From assembly GCA_021768985.1 (NCBI GenBank), contig JAETTR010000041.1, positions 1-8,094 on the forward strand: a stretch of DNA of 8,094 nucleotides. Reading direction: 5' to 3'. The position numbers and the translations under genes were made by a program. This stretch comes from Bacillota bacterium (GTDB lineage: Bacteria > Bacillota > Clostridia > Christensenellales > Borkfalkiaceae). Within the stretch, counting starts at the first letter, position 1. Every line of letters starts with the position of its first letter. The notes under the pieces were generated by a model that was not told the origin of the DNA, did no database searches, and saw only the letters and a program-made list of their open reading frames with translations. Of the stretch, positions 1-5,529 are shown piece by piece.

Positions 1-753
1 GCTCTCGCCCGGAATCCCCATAAACTTGGGCAATCCCGCGCCCGTGCCGAGGAACACCGCCTCGAAGCCGTACTCCTTCTTTAATTCTTCTACGGAAAAC
101 ACCCGTCCGACGACGGAGTTCGTTTCAATTTTCACGCCGAGCGCTTTCAGTCCCTCCACTTCCTTCCGGACGATCTCCTTGGGGAGACGGAATTCCGGAA
201 TGCCGTACACGAGCACGCCGCCCGCAGTATGAAGCGCTTCGAACACGGTCACCTCGTAACCGAGCTTGGCGAGATCGCCCGCGCAGGTGAGTCCTGCGGG
301 ACCGGAGCCGACCACGGCGACCTTATGCCCGTTGCCGGCAGGTTTCTTTGCCGTGTTGTTTGCCTGCGCGTTGTGCCGATCGGCGACGAAGCGTTCGAGC
401 CTGCCGATCCCGACGGGCTCGCCCTTGATGCCGCGCGTGCACTTTCCCTCGCACTGCGTTTCCTGCGGGCAGACTCTTCCGCACACCGCGGGCAGAGAGG
501 AAGAACGGTGAATGACTTCGTACGCTTCCTCGAACTTGCCCTCCGCCACAAGCGCGATAAATTCGGGAATCATGATATTCACGGGGCAACCCGCCACGCA
601 GGGACGGTTCTTGCAGTTCAGGCACCGCTTTGCCTCGTCGATCGCCGTCTCCTCGGAATATCCGAGCGCGACTTCCTTAAAGTTTTGATTCCTTACGAGC
701 GGATCCTGCGTGGGCATCGGATTCTTATACGGACACATATTGAATTTCGGCAC
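1..753 (-). CDS. nfnB: NADP-dependent ferredoxin:NAD oxidoreductase large subunit NfnB (GltD-like), 3' end cut by window
   Basis: Large subunit of the cytoplasmic NfnAB complex, a flavin-based electron-bifurcating transhydrogenase linking NADPH to NAD+ and ferredoxin. Databases often label it glutamate synthase small chain, because the FAD/iron-sulfur fold is shared with GltD. Only the first 251 residues are present. The N-terminal cluster domain shows C44, C47, C52 and C56 (CxxCx4CxxxCP) and then C91, C95, C101 and C105 (CGRVCPQETQCEGKC), ligands for two [4Fe-4S] clusters. A Rossmann dinucleotide-binding motif GSGPAG lies at 149-154, followed by GGVLVYGIPEFRLPK, typical of the family. The start is GTG at 753, one base after the nfnA stop; AAGGAGG inside the end of nfnA is its ribosome binding site. 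The Nfn reading rests on the neighbour: a DHOD-type FAD/NAD subunit directly upstream is the nfnA-nfnB order. No glutamate synthase large subunit is visible, so a plain GltD role is less likely. Confidence 0.9.
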   Translation of the reverse strand, partial: MPKFNMCPYKNPMPTQDPLVRNQNFKEVALGYSEETAIDEAKRCLNCKNRPCVAGCPVNIMIPEFIALVAEGKFEEAYEVIHRSSSLPAVCGRVCPQETQCEGKCTRGIKGEPVGIGRLERFVADRHNAQANNTAKKPAGNGHKVAVVGSGPAGLTCAGDLAKLGYEVTVFEALHTAGGVLVYGIPEFRLPKEIVRKEVEGLKALGVKIETNSVVGRVFSVEELKKEYGFEAVFLGTGAGLPKFMGIPGES

Positions 754-754
754 G

Positions 755-1597
755 TTACTTTACCTCCTTGCGAAAGAGATTGCAATGCTTTTCCCGCGCG
801 CGCGCCTCGAATTCCGCATAGGTGCGGGAACGCTTCATCGCTTCGTCGAAGTCGATTTTGTGCGCGTCGAAGTCGGGTCCGTCCACGCAGGCGAACTTCA
901 TTTCTCCGCCCACGGTAACGCGGCAACAACCGCACATGCCCGTACCGTCGATCATGATCGGGTTCATGCTCGCGATCGTTTTCACGCCGTAGGGCTCCGT
1001 CACCTTTGCGACAAACTTCATCATGACGAGCGGTCCGATCGTGATGACTTCGTCGAACCGTTCTCCCGATTCGAGTAAACGGTTTAACGGAATGCACACG
1101 TTTCCTTTTTCGCCGTAGCTCCCATCGTCCGTCATCATATAAAAGCGGCTACTCGCCGCGCGGAATTCCTCCTCGAGAATGACGAGATCTTTGCTTCGGA
1201 ATCCGACCATGGAGGTGACATCGCAACCGAGCGACTTCAACCGCCGCGCAACGGGCAACGCGATGGCGCAACCCACGCCGCCGCCGACGACCGCAACCTT
1301 TTTCAGTCCCTCCACTTCGGTGGGCGTGCCGAGCGGTCCGACGAAATCGGCGACACAATCCCCCTCTTCCAGCGCGTTCAGCGCCATGGTCGATCCGCCG
1401 ACGACCTGAAAGATAATGGTTACCGCACCCGTCGAGAGATCGCTCCCCGCGATGGTAAGCGGAATTCGCTCGCCGCGTTCGTCCGCACGCACGATTACGA
1501 ATTGCCCTGCAAGCGCCTTCTTCGCAATGAGAGGCGCTTCGATATCCAACCGCGTAACGGTGGGATTCAACCGTACTTTTTTCAGAATACGAAACAT
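755..1597 (-). CDS. nfnA: NADP-dependent ferredoxin:NAD oxidoreductase small subunit NfnA (sulfide dehydrogenase/PyrK-like FAD-NAD protein)
   Basis: Small subunit of NfnAB, carrying FAD, an NAD site and a [2Fe-2S] cluster; cytoplasmic. The 280-residue product starts MFRILKKVRLNPT. The ferredoxin-reductase-like FAD domain has the RIPLT motif at 44-48 and GGSTMALNAL at about 68-77. The NAD(H) domain begins with VAVVGGGVGCA (101-111). The C-terminal cluster motif is DGTGMCGCC followed by KFACVDGP, with C222, C225 and C237 as the expected cysteine ligands; C224 is an extra cysteine, and D217 sits just ahead. A longer reading from 1636 is possible, but 1597 is preferred because the family begins at MFRIL and AAGGA lies 9 bases upstream. 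Expressed from the promoter at 1639-1668 and followed at once by nfnB. Related proteins include PyrK and the archaeal sulfide dehydrogenase beta subunit; without pyrD nearby, and with an NfnB partner, NfnA is the best call. Confidence 0.9.
   Translation of the reverse strand: MFRILKKVRLNPTVTRLDIEAPLIAKKALAGQFVIVRADERGERIPLTIAGSDLSTGAVTIIFQVVGGSTMALNALEEGDCVADFVGPLGTPTEVEGLKKVAVVGGGVGCAIALPVARRLKSLGCDVTSMVGFRSKDLVILEEEFRAASSRFYMMTDDGSYGEKGNVCIPLNRLLESGERFDEVITIGPLVMMKFVAKVTEPYGVKTIASMNPIMIDGTGMCGCCRVTVGGEMKFACVDGPDFDAHKIDFDEAMKRSRTYAEFEARAREKHCNLFRKEVK
763..769 (-). promoter_or_regulatory. Shine-Dalgarno of nfnB inside the end of nfnA
   Basis: AAGGAGG is formed by the Lys-Glu-Val codons near the end of nfnA and lies 9 bases before the nfnB GTG at 753. 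It decides the GTG start and suggests translational coupling of the two subunits, which is expected for a fixed-ratio complex. Confidence 0.85.
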
Positions 1598-1638
1598 ATC
1601 GTCGATTCCTTGTTCATCAGATTTACAACTTTTCAAAC

Positions 1639-1668
1639 ATTATATACCCGCGGACTTGCATTTGTCAA
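1639..1668 (-). promoter_or_regulatory. sigma-A type promoter of nfnAB
   Basis: Read on the minus strand, TTGACA (1668-1663) and TATAAT (1644-1639) are both consensus hexamers, separated by 18 bp. Transcription would begin near 1632, leaving a leader of about 35 bases before the nfnA ATG at 1597. The -35 lies inside a perfect inverted repeat (1659-1674). Confidence 0.8.
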
Positions 1669-1674
1669 CAAATG
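1659..1674. repeat. perfect inverted repeat over the nfnAB -35, candidate operator
   Basis: CATTTGT-CA-ACAAATG: two perfect 7-base arms around a 2-base centre, covering the whole nfnAB -35 box. A protein bound here would block RNA polymerase. It does not match, as I recall them, the clostridial Rex, CodY, PerR or Fur consensus sites, so no regulator is assigned. Chance symmetry cannot be excluded, as the -35 hexamer supplies part of the motif. Confidence 0.5.
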
Positions 1675-1702
1675 ATCGTCATTTTCCGCAGATAAACTTG
1701 TG

Positions 1703-1734
1703 CGATTCCGTTGACATTTCCTTTCGATTCTGTT
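1703..1734 (+). repeat. two direct repeats, 22-bp period, over the degV promoter
   Basis: CGATTCCGTT (1703-1712) and CGATTCTGTT (1725-1734) match at 9 of 10 positions and start 22 bp apart, close to two helical turns. The first runs into the -35 and the second ends at the first base of the -10. They could be tandem regulator half-sites on one face of the DNA. The evidence is only the repeat and its placement. Confidence 0.35.
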
Positions 1735-1739
1735 ACAAT
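1711..1739 (+). promoter_or_regulatory. sigma-A type promoter of degV with extended -10
   Basis: TTGACA (1711-1716), a 17-bp spacer, then TACAAT (1734-1739), with TG one base ahead of the -10 (1731-1732) forming an extended -10. The expected transcript start is near 1746, giving a leader of about 30 bases to the ATG at 1777. Its -35 is 42 bp from the -35 of the divergent nfnAB promoter. Confidence 0.85.
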
Positions 1740-1776
1740 CGTTTTAGTTCAAAAAATGAATAAATTGGAGAGTAAC

Positions 1777-2646
1777 ATGACGAAAGTAAAAATCGTCACC
1801 GACTCGAACAGCGGCATCACGCAAGTGGAAGCGGAAAAACTGGGAATTTCCGTGCTCCCGATGCCCTTTTTGATCAACGGTGAAGAGTTCTTCGAGGACA
1901 TCAACCTCACGCAGGAAGAGTTTTACGCGCACTTGAAAGGCGACGCAAACGTTTCCACTTCGCAACCATCGGTTGCGAGCGTCACCGAGCTGTGGGATTC
2001 CATTCTGAAAGAAGGCTACGAAATCGTGCATATTCCCATGTCGAGCGGGCTTTCGGAATCCTGCCATACGGCGGAGCACCTTGCGAAGAGCTACGAAGGG
2101 AAAGTACAGGTCGTGGACAACCAGCGCATTTCCATTACGCAAAAACAAAGCGTATACGACGCGATCACCCTCGCAAAGCAGGGATTGAACGCTGCGGAAA
2201 TCCGCGTAAAACTGATGAACACCAAGTTCGACAGCAGCATCTACATTTCGCTCGACACCTTGAAGTATCTGAAAAAAGGCGGAAGGCTCACGCCCGCCGC
2301 CGCGCTGATCGGCACGATTCTGAAAATCAAGCCCGTATTGCAGATTCAGGGCGAGAAGCTCGACGCGTTTAAAAAGGTGCACACCCTGAAACAGGCGAAA
2401 GAGGTCATGATTCAGGCGATCCGTTCGGACTTCGAGAAGCGGTTCGCGGAGCTCGTTTCGAAGGGCGAGATGCAACTCTCGGTTGCGCACACCGCAAACG
2501 ACGTAGAAGCCGCCAAATTTAAAGCGGAGCTCGAAGAAGCGTTCCCGAACGTGCCCGTTCTGTTCTGCGATCCCCTCTCGTTGAGCGTTTCCTGCCATAT
2601 CGGACCGGGCGCGCTTGCGGTTGCAGGCTCGAGAATTATCAAGTAA
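1777..2646 (+). CDS. DegV family fatty-acid-binding protein
   Basis: Cytoplasmic DegV-fold protein. Family members bind a single fatty acid and, in Gram-positive bacteria, act as FakB subunits that present it to the kinase FakA for phospholipid synthesis. The 289-residue length is normal. Visible motifs are IVTDSNSGI (6-14), TSQPS (61-65), the ligand-pocket loop SSGLS (89-93), LKKGGRLT (165-172), KPVL (185-188) and the C-terminal HIGPGALAVA (274-283). The start at 1777 is chosen because MTKVKIVTDS is the usual N-terminus and GGAG (1767-1770) lies 6 bases upstream. The in-frame ATG at 1711 overlaps the promoter, so it cannot be used from that transcript; one at 1756 lacks a ribosome binding site. 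It is monocistronic, between a strong promoter and a terminator. No fakA (DAK2-domain) gene is in the window, so the exact partner is unknown. Confidence 0.94.
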   Translation: MTKVKIVTDSNSGITQVEAEKLGISVLPMPFLINGEEFFEDINLTQEEFYAHLKGDANVSTSQPSVASVTELWDSILKEGYEIVHIPMSSGLSESCHTAEHLAKSYEGKVQVVDNQRISITQKQSVYDAITLAKQGLNAAEIRVKLMNTKFDSSIYISLDTLKYLKKGGRLTPAAALIGTILKIKPVLQIQGEKLDAFKKVHTLKQAKEVMIQAIRSDFEKRFAELVSKGEMQLSVAHTANDVEAAKFKAELEEAFPNVPVLFCDPLSLSVSCHIGPGALAVAGSRIIK

Positions 2647-2656
2647 ATTCAAACGA

Positions 2657-2685
2657 AAAGCGGTTGTTTGCAACCGCTTTTTTTT
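2657..2685 (+). terminator. rho-independent terminator of degV
   Basis: A 10-bp perfect stem, AAAGCGGTTG with CAACCGCTTT, closes a TTTG loop and runs into an eight-base T tract (2678-2685). It lies 10 bases after the degV stop. It sits between converging genes; on the minus strand it has a shorter T run and might also stop transcripts of the nitrilase-like gene, less efficiently. Confidence 0.93.
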
Positions 2686-2691
2686 ACCCGA

Positions 2692-3363
2692 TCAGAATCC
2701 GCTTTTTTTGCGGCGGTAAAATCCGCGCTGACGGGTTTCGACCAGATGGTATTCCTGTTCCCGTTCCAGATCGTAATACCACGGGCTCGTCGGCGTTGCG
2801 AACAATACCTTGCCGCCGATATCCGACGCCTGCGCGTAGCCGTATGCGCAGAGACAGACGGGGATTCCGTATAGAAAGGACTGCGCGCGCATGAGCGTCT
2901 GTTCCAGCCCGTCGTTCAGATCCTCGAACAGACAGAGCGCAACCTCCGCCCCGCAGACGGACAGCGTTTGCATCACTTGCGGAAAGTACAAATCTTCGGC
3001 GACGACGATTCCGATTTTCCCCGCGCCCGTGTCGAATATCTTGATCCCCGCGCCCGGACGGTAATCCCCCGAATCGATTTTGTTTACCATGTCCGAAACG
3101 CCGAGAACCCGCCCCTTTTCCGCCACGACGACGGATTTGCGCAAAATCCCCCGCGCGTCGGTAAAACAGCCGCATACGACCACGTTCTTTCCCTCTTTGG
3201 AGAGCAGCGCGACGTCCTCGAACAATCCCGTTTCCCCGCGCAGCTCCCGCTCGTAGCTCACCTTACCGAGCGACTGGAATCCGCAGCACACGACGTCGGC
3301 GGCGCCCGCCCCGCACGCCGAAAATTCTCCGAGATTCCCTTCCGTTACAAAACATATCCGCAT
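2692..3363 (-). CDS. nitrilase-fold (carbon-nitrogen hydrolase) protein, probably catalytically inactive
   Basis: A 223-residue protein, shorter than the usual 250-300 for the family. The core signature is clear: IFDTGAGKIGI followed by VVAEDLYFP (109-128), then CGAEVAL (137-143) and MRAQSFLYGIPV. Active members use a Glu-Lys-Cys triad. Here the nucleophile position, normally Cys in I-C-Y/E-D, is Ala122 (codon GCC). The Glu usually found in FPE near the N-terminus appears as Gln30 (CGFQS). Only a plausible Lys95 (MVNKID) remains, and the loop from it to the RPG motif is shortened. The AED order recalls the CED of the glutaminase domain of NAD synthetase. No synthetase domain is attached. ATG at 3363 has GGGGAG five bases upstream. 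It stands alone between two terminators. It may bind a ligand or act as a regulatory pseudoenzyme; its substrate and role are unknown. The reading frame is intact, so it is not an obvious pseudogene. Confidence 0.78.
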   Translation of the reverse strand: MRICFVTEGNLGEFSACGAGAADVVCCGFQSLGKVSYERELRGETGLFEDVALLSKEGKNVVVCGCFTDARGILRKSVVVAEKGRVLGVSDMVNKIDSGDYRPGAGIKIFDTGAGKIGIVVAEDLYFPQVMQTLSVCGAEVALCLFEDLNDGLEQTLMRAQSFLYGIPVCLCAYGYAQASDIGGKVLFATPTSPWYYDLEREQEYHLVETRQRGFYRRKKSGF

Positions 3364-3378
3364 AAGCTCTCCCCGATT

Positions 3379-3408
3379 ATTATATCGGAAAGCGATTATT
3401 TTTGTGCA
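3379..3408 (-). promoter_or_regulatory. possible promoter of the nitrilase-like gene
   Basis: On the minus strand, TATAAT (3384-3379) is a consensus -10, with a poor TGCACA (3408-3403) 18 bp upstream. A gene-specific promoter is expected because the mscL terminator lies immediately upstream. The predicted start, near 3372, would leave a very short leader that clips the ribosome binding site, so the exact placement is doubtful. The -10 sits in a 5-6-5 inverted repeat (3373-3388, CCGAT/ATCGG). Confidence 0.4.
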
Positions 3409-3410
3409 TG

Positions 3411-3435
3411 AAAAAAGGACGGCGCGCCGTCCTTT
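3411..3435 (-). terminator. rho-independent terminator of mscL
   Basis: A 22-bp perfect palindrome (3414-3435; each arm AAAGGACGGCG) starts 5 bases after the mscL stop and is followed on the minus strand by six T (3416-3411). It would end the malQ-mscL transcript before the nitrilase-like gene. Confidence 0.93.
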
Positions 3436-3440
3436 CCGTT

Positions 3441-3998
3441 TTAGTTCTCTTTCTTTTCTTCGGCTTTCTTTTCTTCCGCGGGCGCGACCGTTTCAGCAGG
3501 CTTTTCCGCAAGCGAGCCCTCCGTCGTCGTGGCGGTCAGCTCCGCCTGCTTCTTCGCTTCCTCCGCCAGGCGCTCCTGTTCGCGCTTTTCGGCGGCAGCC
3601 ACCGCGGCTTCTTTCAGATCCTTTTGCACGGCGTTCAGCTTATTGATCAGCTTTACGATGCAGAACAGCACGAGCGCAATGAGCAGGAAATTAATGATCG
3701 CGTTGATAAACGCGCCCCAGTCGATATAGATTGAAGCGGCAAGATCTACCGCGCCGGTAACGGGATCGTATGCCGTCTTTAAAAAGGTAAACACGTGATC
3801 GAGCGAATCCGCACCGACGATTACAGCGAGAATCCAGTTGATGATCGGCTTCAAAATCTGATTGCTCAGCGCGTTGACGATCGCCGTGAACGCGCCGCCG
3901 ACGATTACGCCGACCGCCATATCCAACACGTTCCCGCGCGTGATGAATTCCTTGAATTCCCCGAAAAAGCCCTTCTTCTCTTTGTTTTTCTTTGACAT
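3441..3998 (-). CDS. mscL: large-conductance mechanosensitive channel MscL, with long charged C-terminal tail
   Basis: Pentameric inner-membrane channel that opens under membrane tension and releases solutes during hypo-osmotic shock. The N-terminal amphipathic segment FFGEFKEFITRGNVLDMAVG (11-30) leads into the first membrane helix and pore lining (about 22-50), with the family-defining RGNVLDMAVGVIVGGAF. A periplasmic-type loop (about 62-90) precedes the second helix (about 92-117, WGAFINAIINFLLIALVLF). At 185 residues it is longer than the usual 120-150. The excess is a tail from about 124 onward, rich in Ala, Glu and Lys, first predicted helical (QKDLKEAAVAAAEKREQERL), then a disordered-looking stretch ending EEKKAEEKKEN. 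The start at 3998 is three bases after the malQ stop, with AGGAG 7 bases upstream. It is probably co-transcribed with malQ and ends at the palindromic terminator. Confidence 0.96.
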   Translation of the reverse strand: MSKKNKEKKGFFGEFKEFITRGNVLDMAVGVIVGGAFTAIVNALSNQILKPIINWILAVIVGADSLDHVFTFLKTAYDPVTGAVDLAASIYIDWGAFINAIINFLLIALVLFCIVKLINKLNAVQKDLKEAAVAAAEKREQERLAEEAKKQAELTATTTEGSLAEKPAETVAPAEEKKAEEKKEN

Positions 3999-4001
3999 CC
4001 C

Positions 4002-5483
4002 TCATCTCCTATAAACTTTTATTATTTTTTTCAACTTTCTCAACGAGGCGCCGGAAGGCTGTTTCGCAAGGCGGAACCGCCAATTCCCTTCCTCGGTGCC
4101 GGGAGAGTTCATGCGGGCGGAATTGTTCAGCCCCAGAACGTCCTGTACGGGAACAACCGCGATCCTCGCTTTGGTGCTCATTGCAAGGCGCACGAACGCT
4201 TCGGGGAAGTTCTCCCCCTTCTTGCCGAGCGACAGCATGACGTTGCTCTCCTCGAGCGCCGCGGCGACGCGGGAACGGAAGAGAATAAATTCCTCCGCAG
4301 AAAGAGATTCGACGTAACCCATGACGGTATCGTTGTCGTGCGTGCCCGTATAGCATACGCTGTTCTCTTCGATATTCGCCGGCAGATACGGATTAAAGGG
4401 ATTTCCGTTGAACGCGAAAAGCAGAACCTTCATGCCGGAAAAACCCGTTTTTTCGAGCAGGGCGCGCACGCCGTCGTCGATCGTACCCAGATCCTCGGCA
4501 ATGACGGACGATTTGTCCAGACCGACAAACAGCTTTTCCTTGGGTCCGTCCTTCCAGACGCCTTTCACCGCGGTCTCCGCGCCGAACGGGATTTCGTAAT
4601 AGCGGTCGAGTCCGCGGAAATGATCGATGCGAACGACGTCGTACATGGAAAAGGACTGCCTGAGCCGATCCTTCCACCACTTGAAATCTTCCTTTTCGTT
4701 CGCCGCCCAGTCGTAGACGGGATTGCCCCACAGCTGACCCGTTTCGGAGAAATAGTCGGGCGGAACCCCCGCGACCTTCACGGGTTTCAAAGACTTATCG
4801 AGTTTGAACAATTCGGGGTGCGCCCATACGTCGGCGCTGTCGTACGCGACGTACAGCGGAATATCCCCGATAAATCTGATCCCGAGCGAACGGCAGTATT
4901 CCTTGAGCGCCGTCCACTGAATATGAAATTCGTATTGCAGGAAATTCCAAAACAGATATTCCTCGTGATAGTCGGTGCGGAGCTTTTCGAGCGCTTCGGG
5001 ATCGCGGTCGCGCACGCCCGGCTCCCAATCGGGGAAAGACCCGCCGAACACCGTTTTCGCCGTCATGAACAGCGCGTAGTCCTCCGAAACGCCGCTCTTG
5101 ACGTACGCGCGGAATTCCTCGCTGTCAAAGAAAAAGCGGGAGAACGCCTTGCGCAACAGCGGATACCGTTCCGCATACAGCGCGCCGTAGTCCGCGTCGC
5201 CCCTATGCTCCGCGCTTTTCAGCTCTTCCTTGGTGAGAAGCCCCTGCGCCGCAAGCAGGTCGAGATCGATAAAATACGGATTGCCCGAACTGCACGCAAC
5301 CGAGCTGTACGGAGAATCGCCGTAGCCCGTTTGCACGAGGGGCAGAACCTGCCAATAGGTCACCCCGCTCTTCGCGAGGTTTTTTGCAAAGCGGAACGCT
5401 TCCTTTCCCAACGAGCCGATGCCGTATTTTCCGGGCAACGACGAAATGTGGCAAAGCACGCCCGCTTCTCTCTTTATACTCAT
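4002..5483 (-). CDS. malQ: 4-alpha-glucanotransferase (amylomaltase, GH77)
   Basis: Cytoplasmic glycoside hydrolase family 77 enzyme that transfers alpha-1,4-glucan segments between malto-oligosaccharides, releasing glucose; used in maltodextrin or glycogen turnover. The 493-residue length is normal for the short bacterial form. The N-terminus GVLCHISSLPGKYGIGSLG and SPYSS (57-61) are typical. The barrel carries FIGDIPLYVAYDSADVW (204-220). The nucleophile is D287 in RIDHFRG, the acid/base E330 in VIAEDLG, and the third carboxylate D383 in GTHDND; all are present, so the enzyme should be active. The ATG at 5483 has AAGGTAAGGG 4 bases upstream. It follows dapL by 46 bp without a visible terminator, so it may be read from upstream. 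No other maltose or glycogen gene lies in the window. Its last two sense codons, AGG AGA, also form the mscL ribosome binding site. Confidence 0.97.
   Translation of the reverse strand: MSIKREAGVLCHISSLPGKYGIGSLGKEAFRFAKNLAKSGVTYWQVLPLVQTGYGDSPYSSVACSSGNPYFIDLDLLAAQGLLTKEELKSAEHRGDADYGALYAERYPLLRKAFSRFFFDSEEFRAYVKSGVSEDYALFMTAKTVFGGSFPDWEPGVRDRDPEALEKLRTDYHEEYLFWNFLQYEFHIQWTALKEYCRSLGIRFIGDIPLYVAYDSADVWAHPELFKLDKSLKPVKVAGVPPDYFSETGQLWGNPVYDWAANEKEDFKWWKDRLRQSFSMYDVVRIDHFRGLDRYYEIPFGAETAVKGVWKDGPKEKLFVGLDKSSVIAEDLGTIDDGVRALLEKTGFSGMKVLLFAFNGNPFNPYLPANIEENSVCYTGTHDNDTVMGYVESLSAEEFILFRSRVAAALEESNVMLSLGKKGENFPEAFVRLAMSTKARIAVVPVQDVLGLNNSARMNSPGTEEGNWRFRLAKQPSGASLRKLKKIIKVYRR
4006..4010 (-). promoter_or_regulatory. 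Shine-Dalgarno of mscL inside the end of malQ
   Basis: AGGAG is made by the final two arginine codons of malQ (AGG AGA) just before its TGA stop, and lies 7 bases before the mscL ATG. Stop and start are separated by three bases, so ribosomes ending malQ could re-initiate on mscL. Confidence 0.8.
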
Positions 5484-5504
5484 TTTTCCCTTACCTTTTT
5501 ATCC

Positions 5505-5517
5505 GCGGAATTTCCGC
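5505..5517. repeat. small inverted repeat between dapL and malQ
   Basis: GCGGAA-T-TTCCGC: two perfect 6-base arms around a single base, inside the 46-bp gap. There is no T tract on either side, so it is not a recognisable terminator. It could be an operator or a small RNA structure just upstream of the malQ ribosome binding site. Confidence 0.35.
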
Positions 5518-5529
5518 AAGAACGTCTTA

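Noticed and set aside
229..918. 229-codon plus-strand frame
   Set aside because: Antisense to nfnB and the end of nfnA, whose iron-sulfur and FAD motifs are clear; the predicted protein resembles no family.
1597..1636. Upstream ATG extending NfnA by 13 residues
   Set aside because: The extension overlaps the predicted transcript start region and is not part of the family N-terminus; AAGGA is correctly spaced for the ATG at 1597.
1744..2673. 309-codon open frame on the minus strand across degV
   Set aside because: It covers the whole of degV, including its promoter and terminator region, and has no family motif. The plus-strand DegV signature is unambiguous.
5484..5529. Terminator or promoter between dapL and malQ
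   Set aside because: The small inverted repeat has no T tract, and no acceptable -10/-35 pair is visible.
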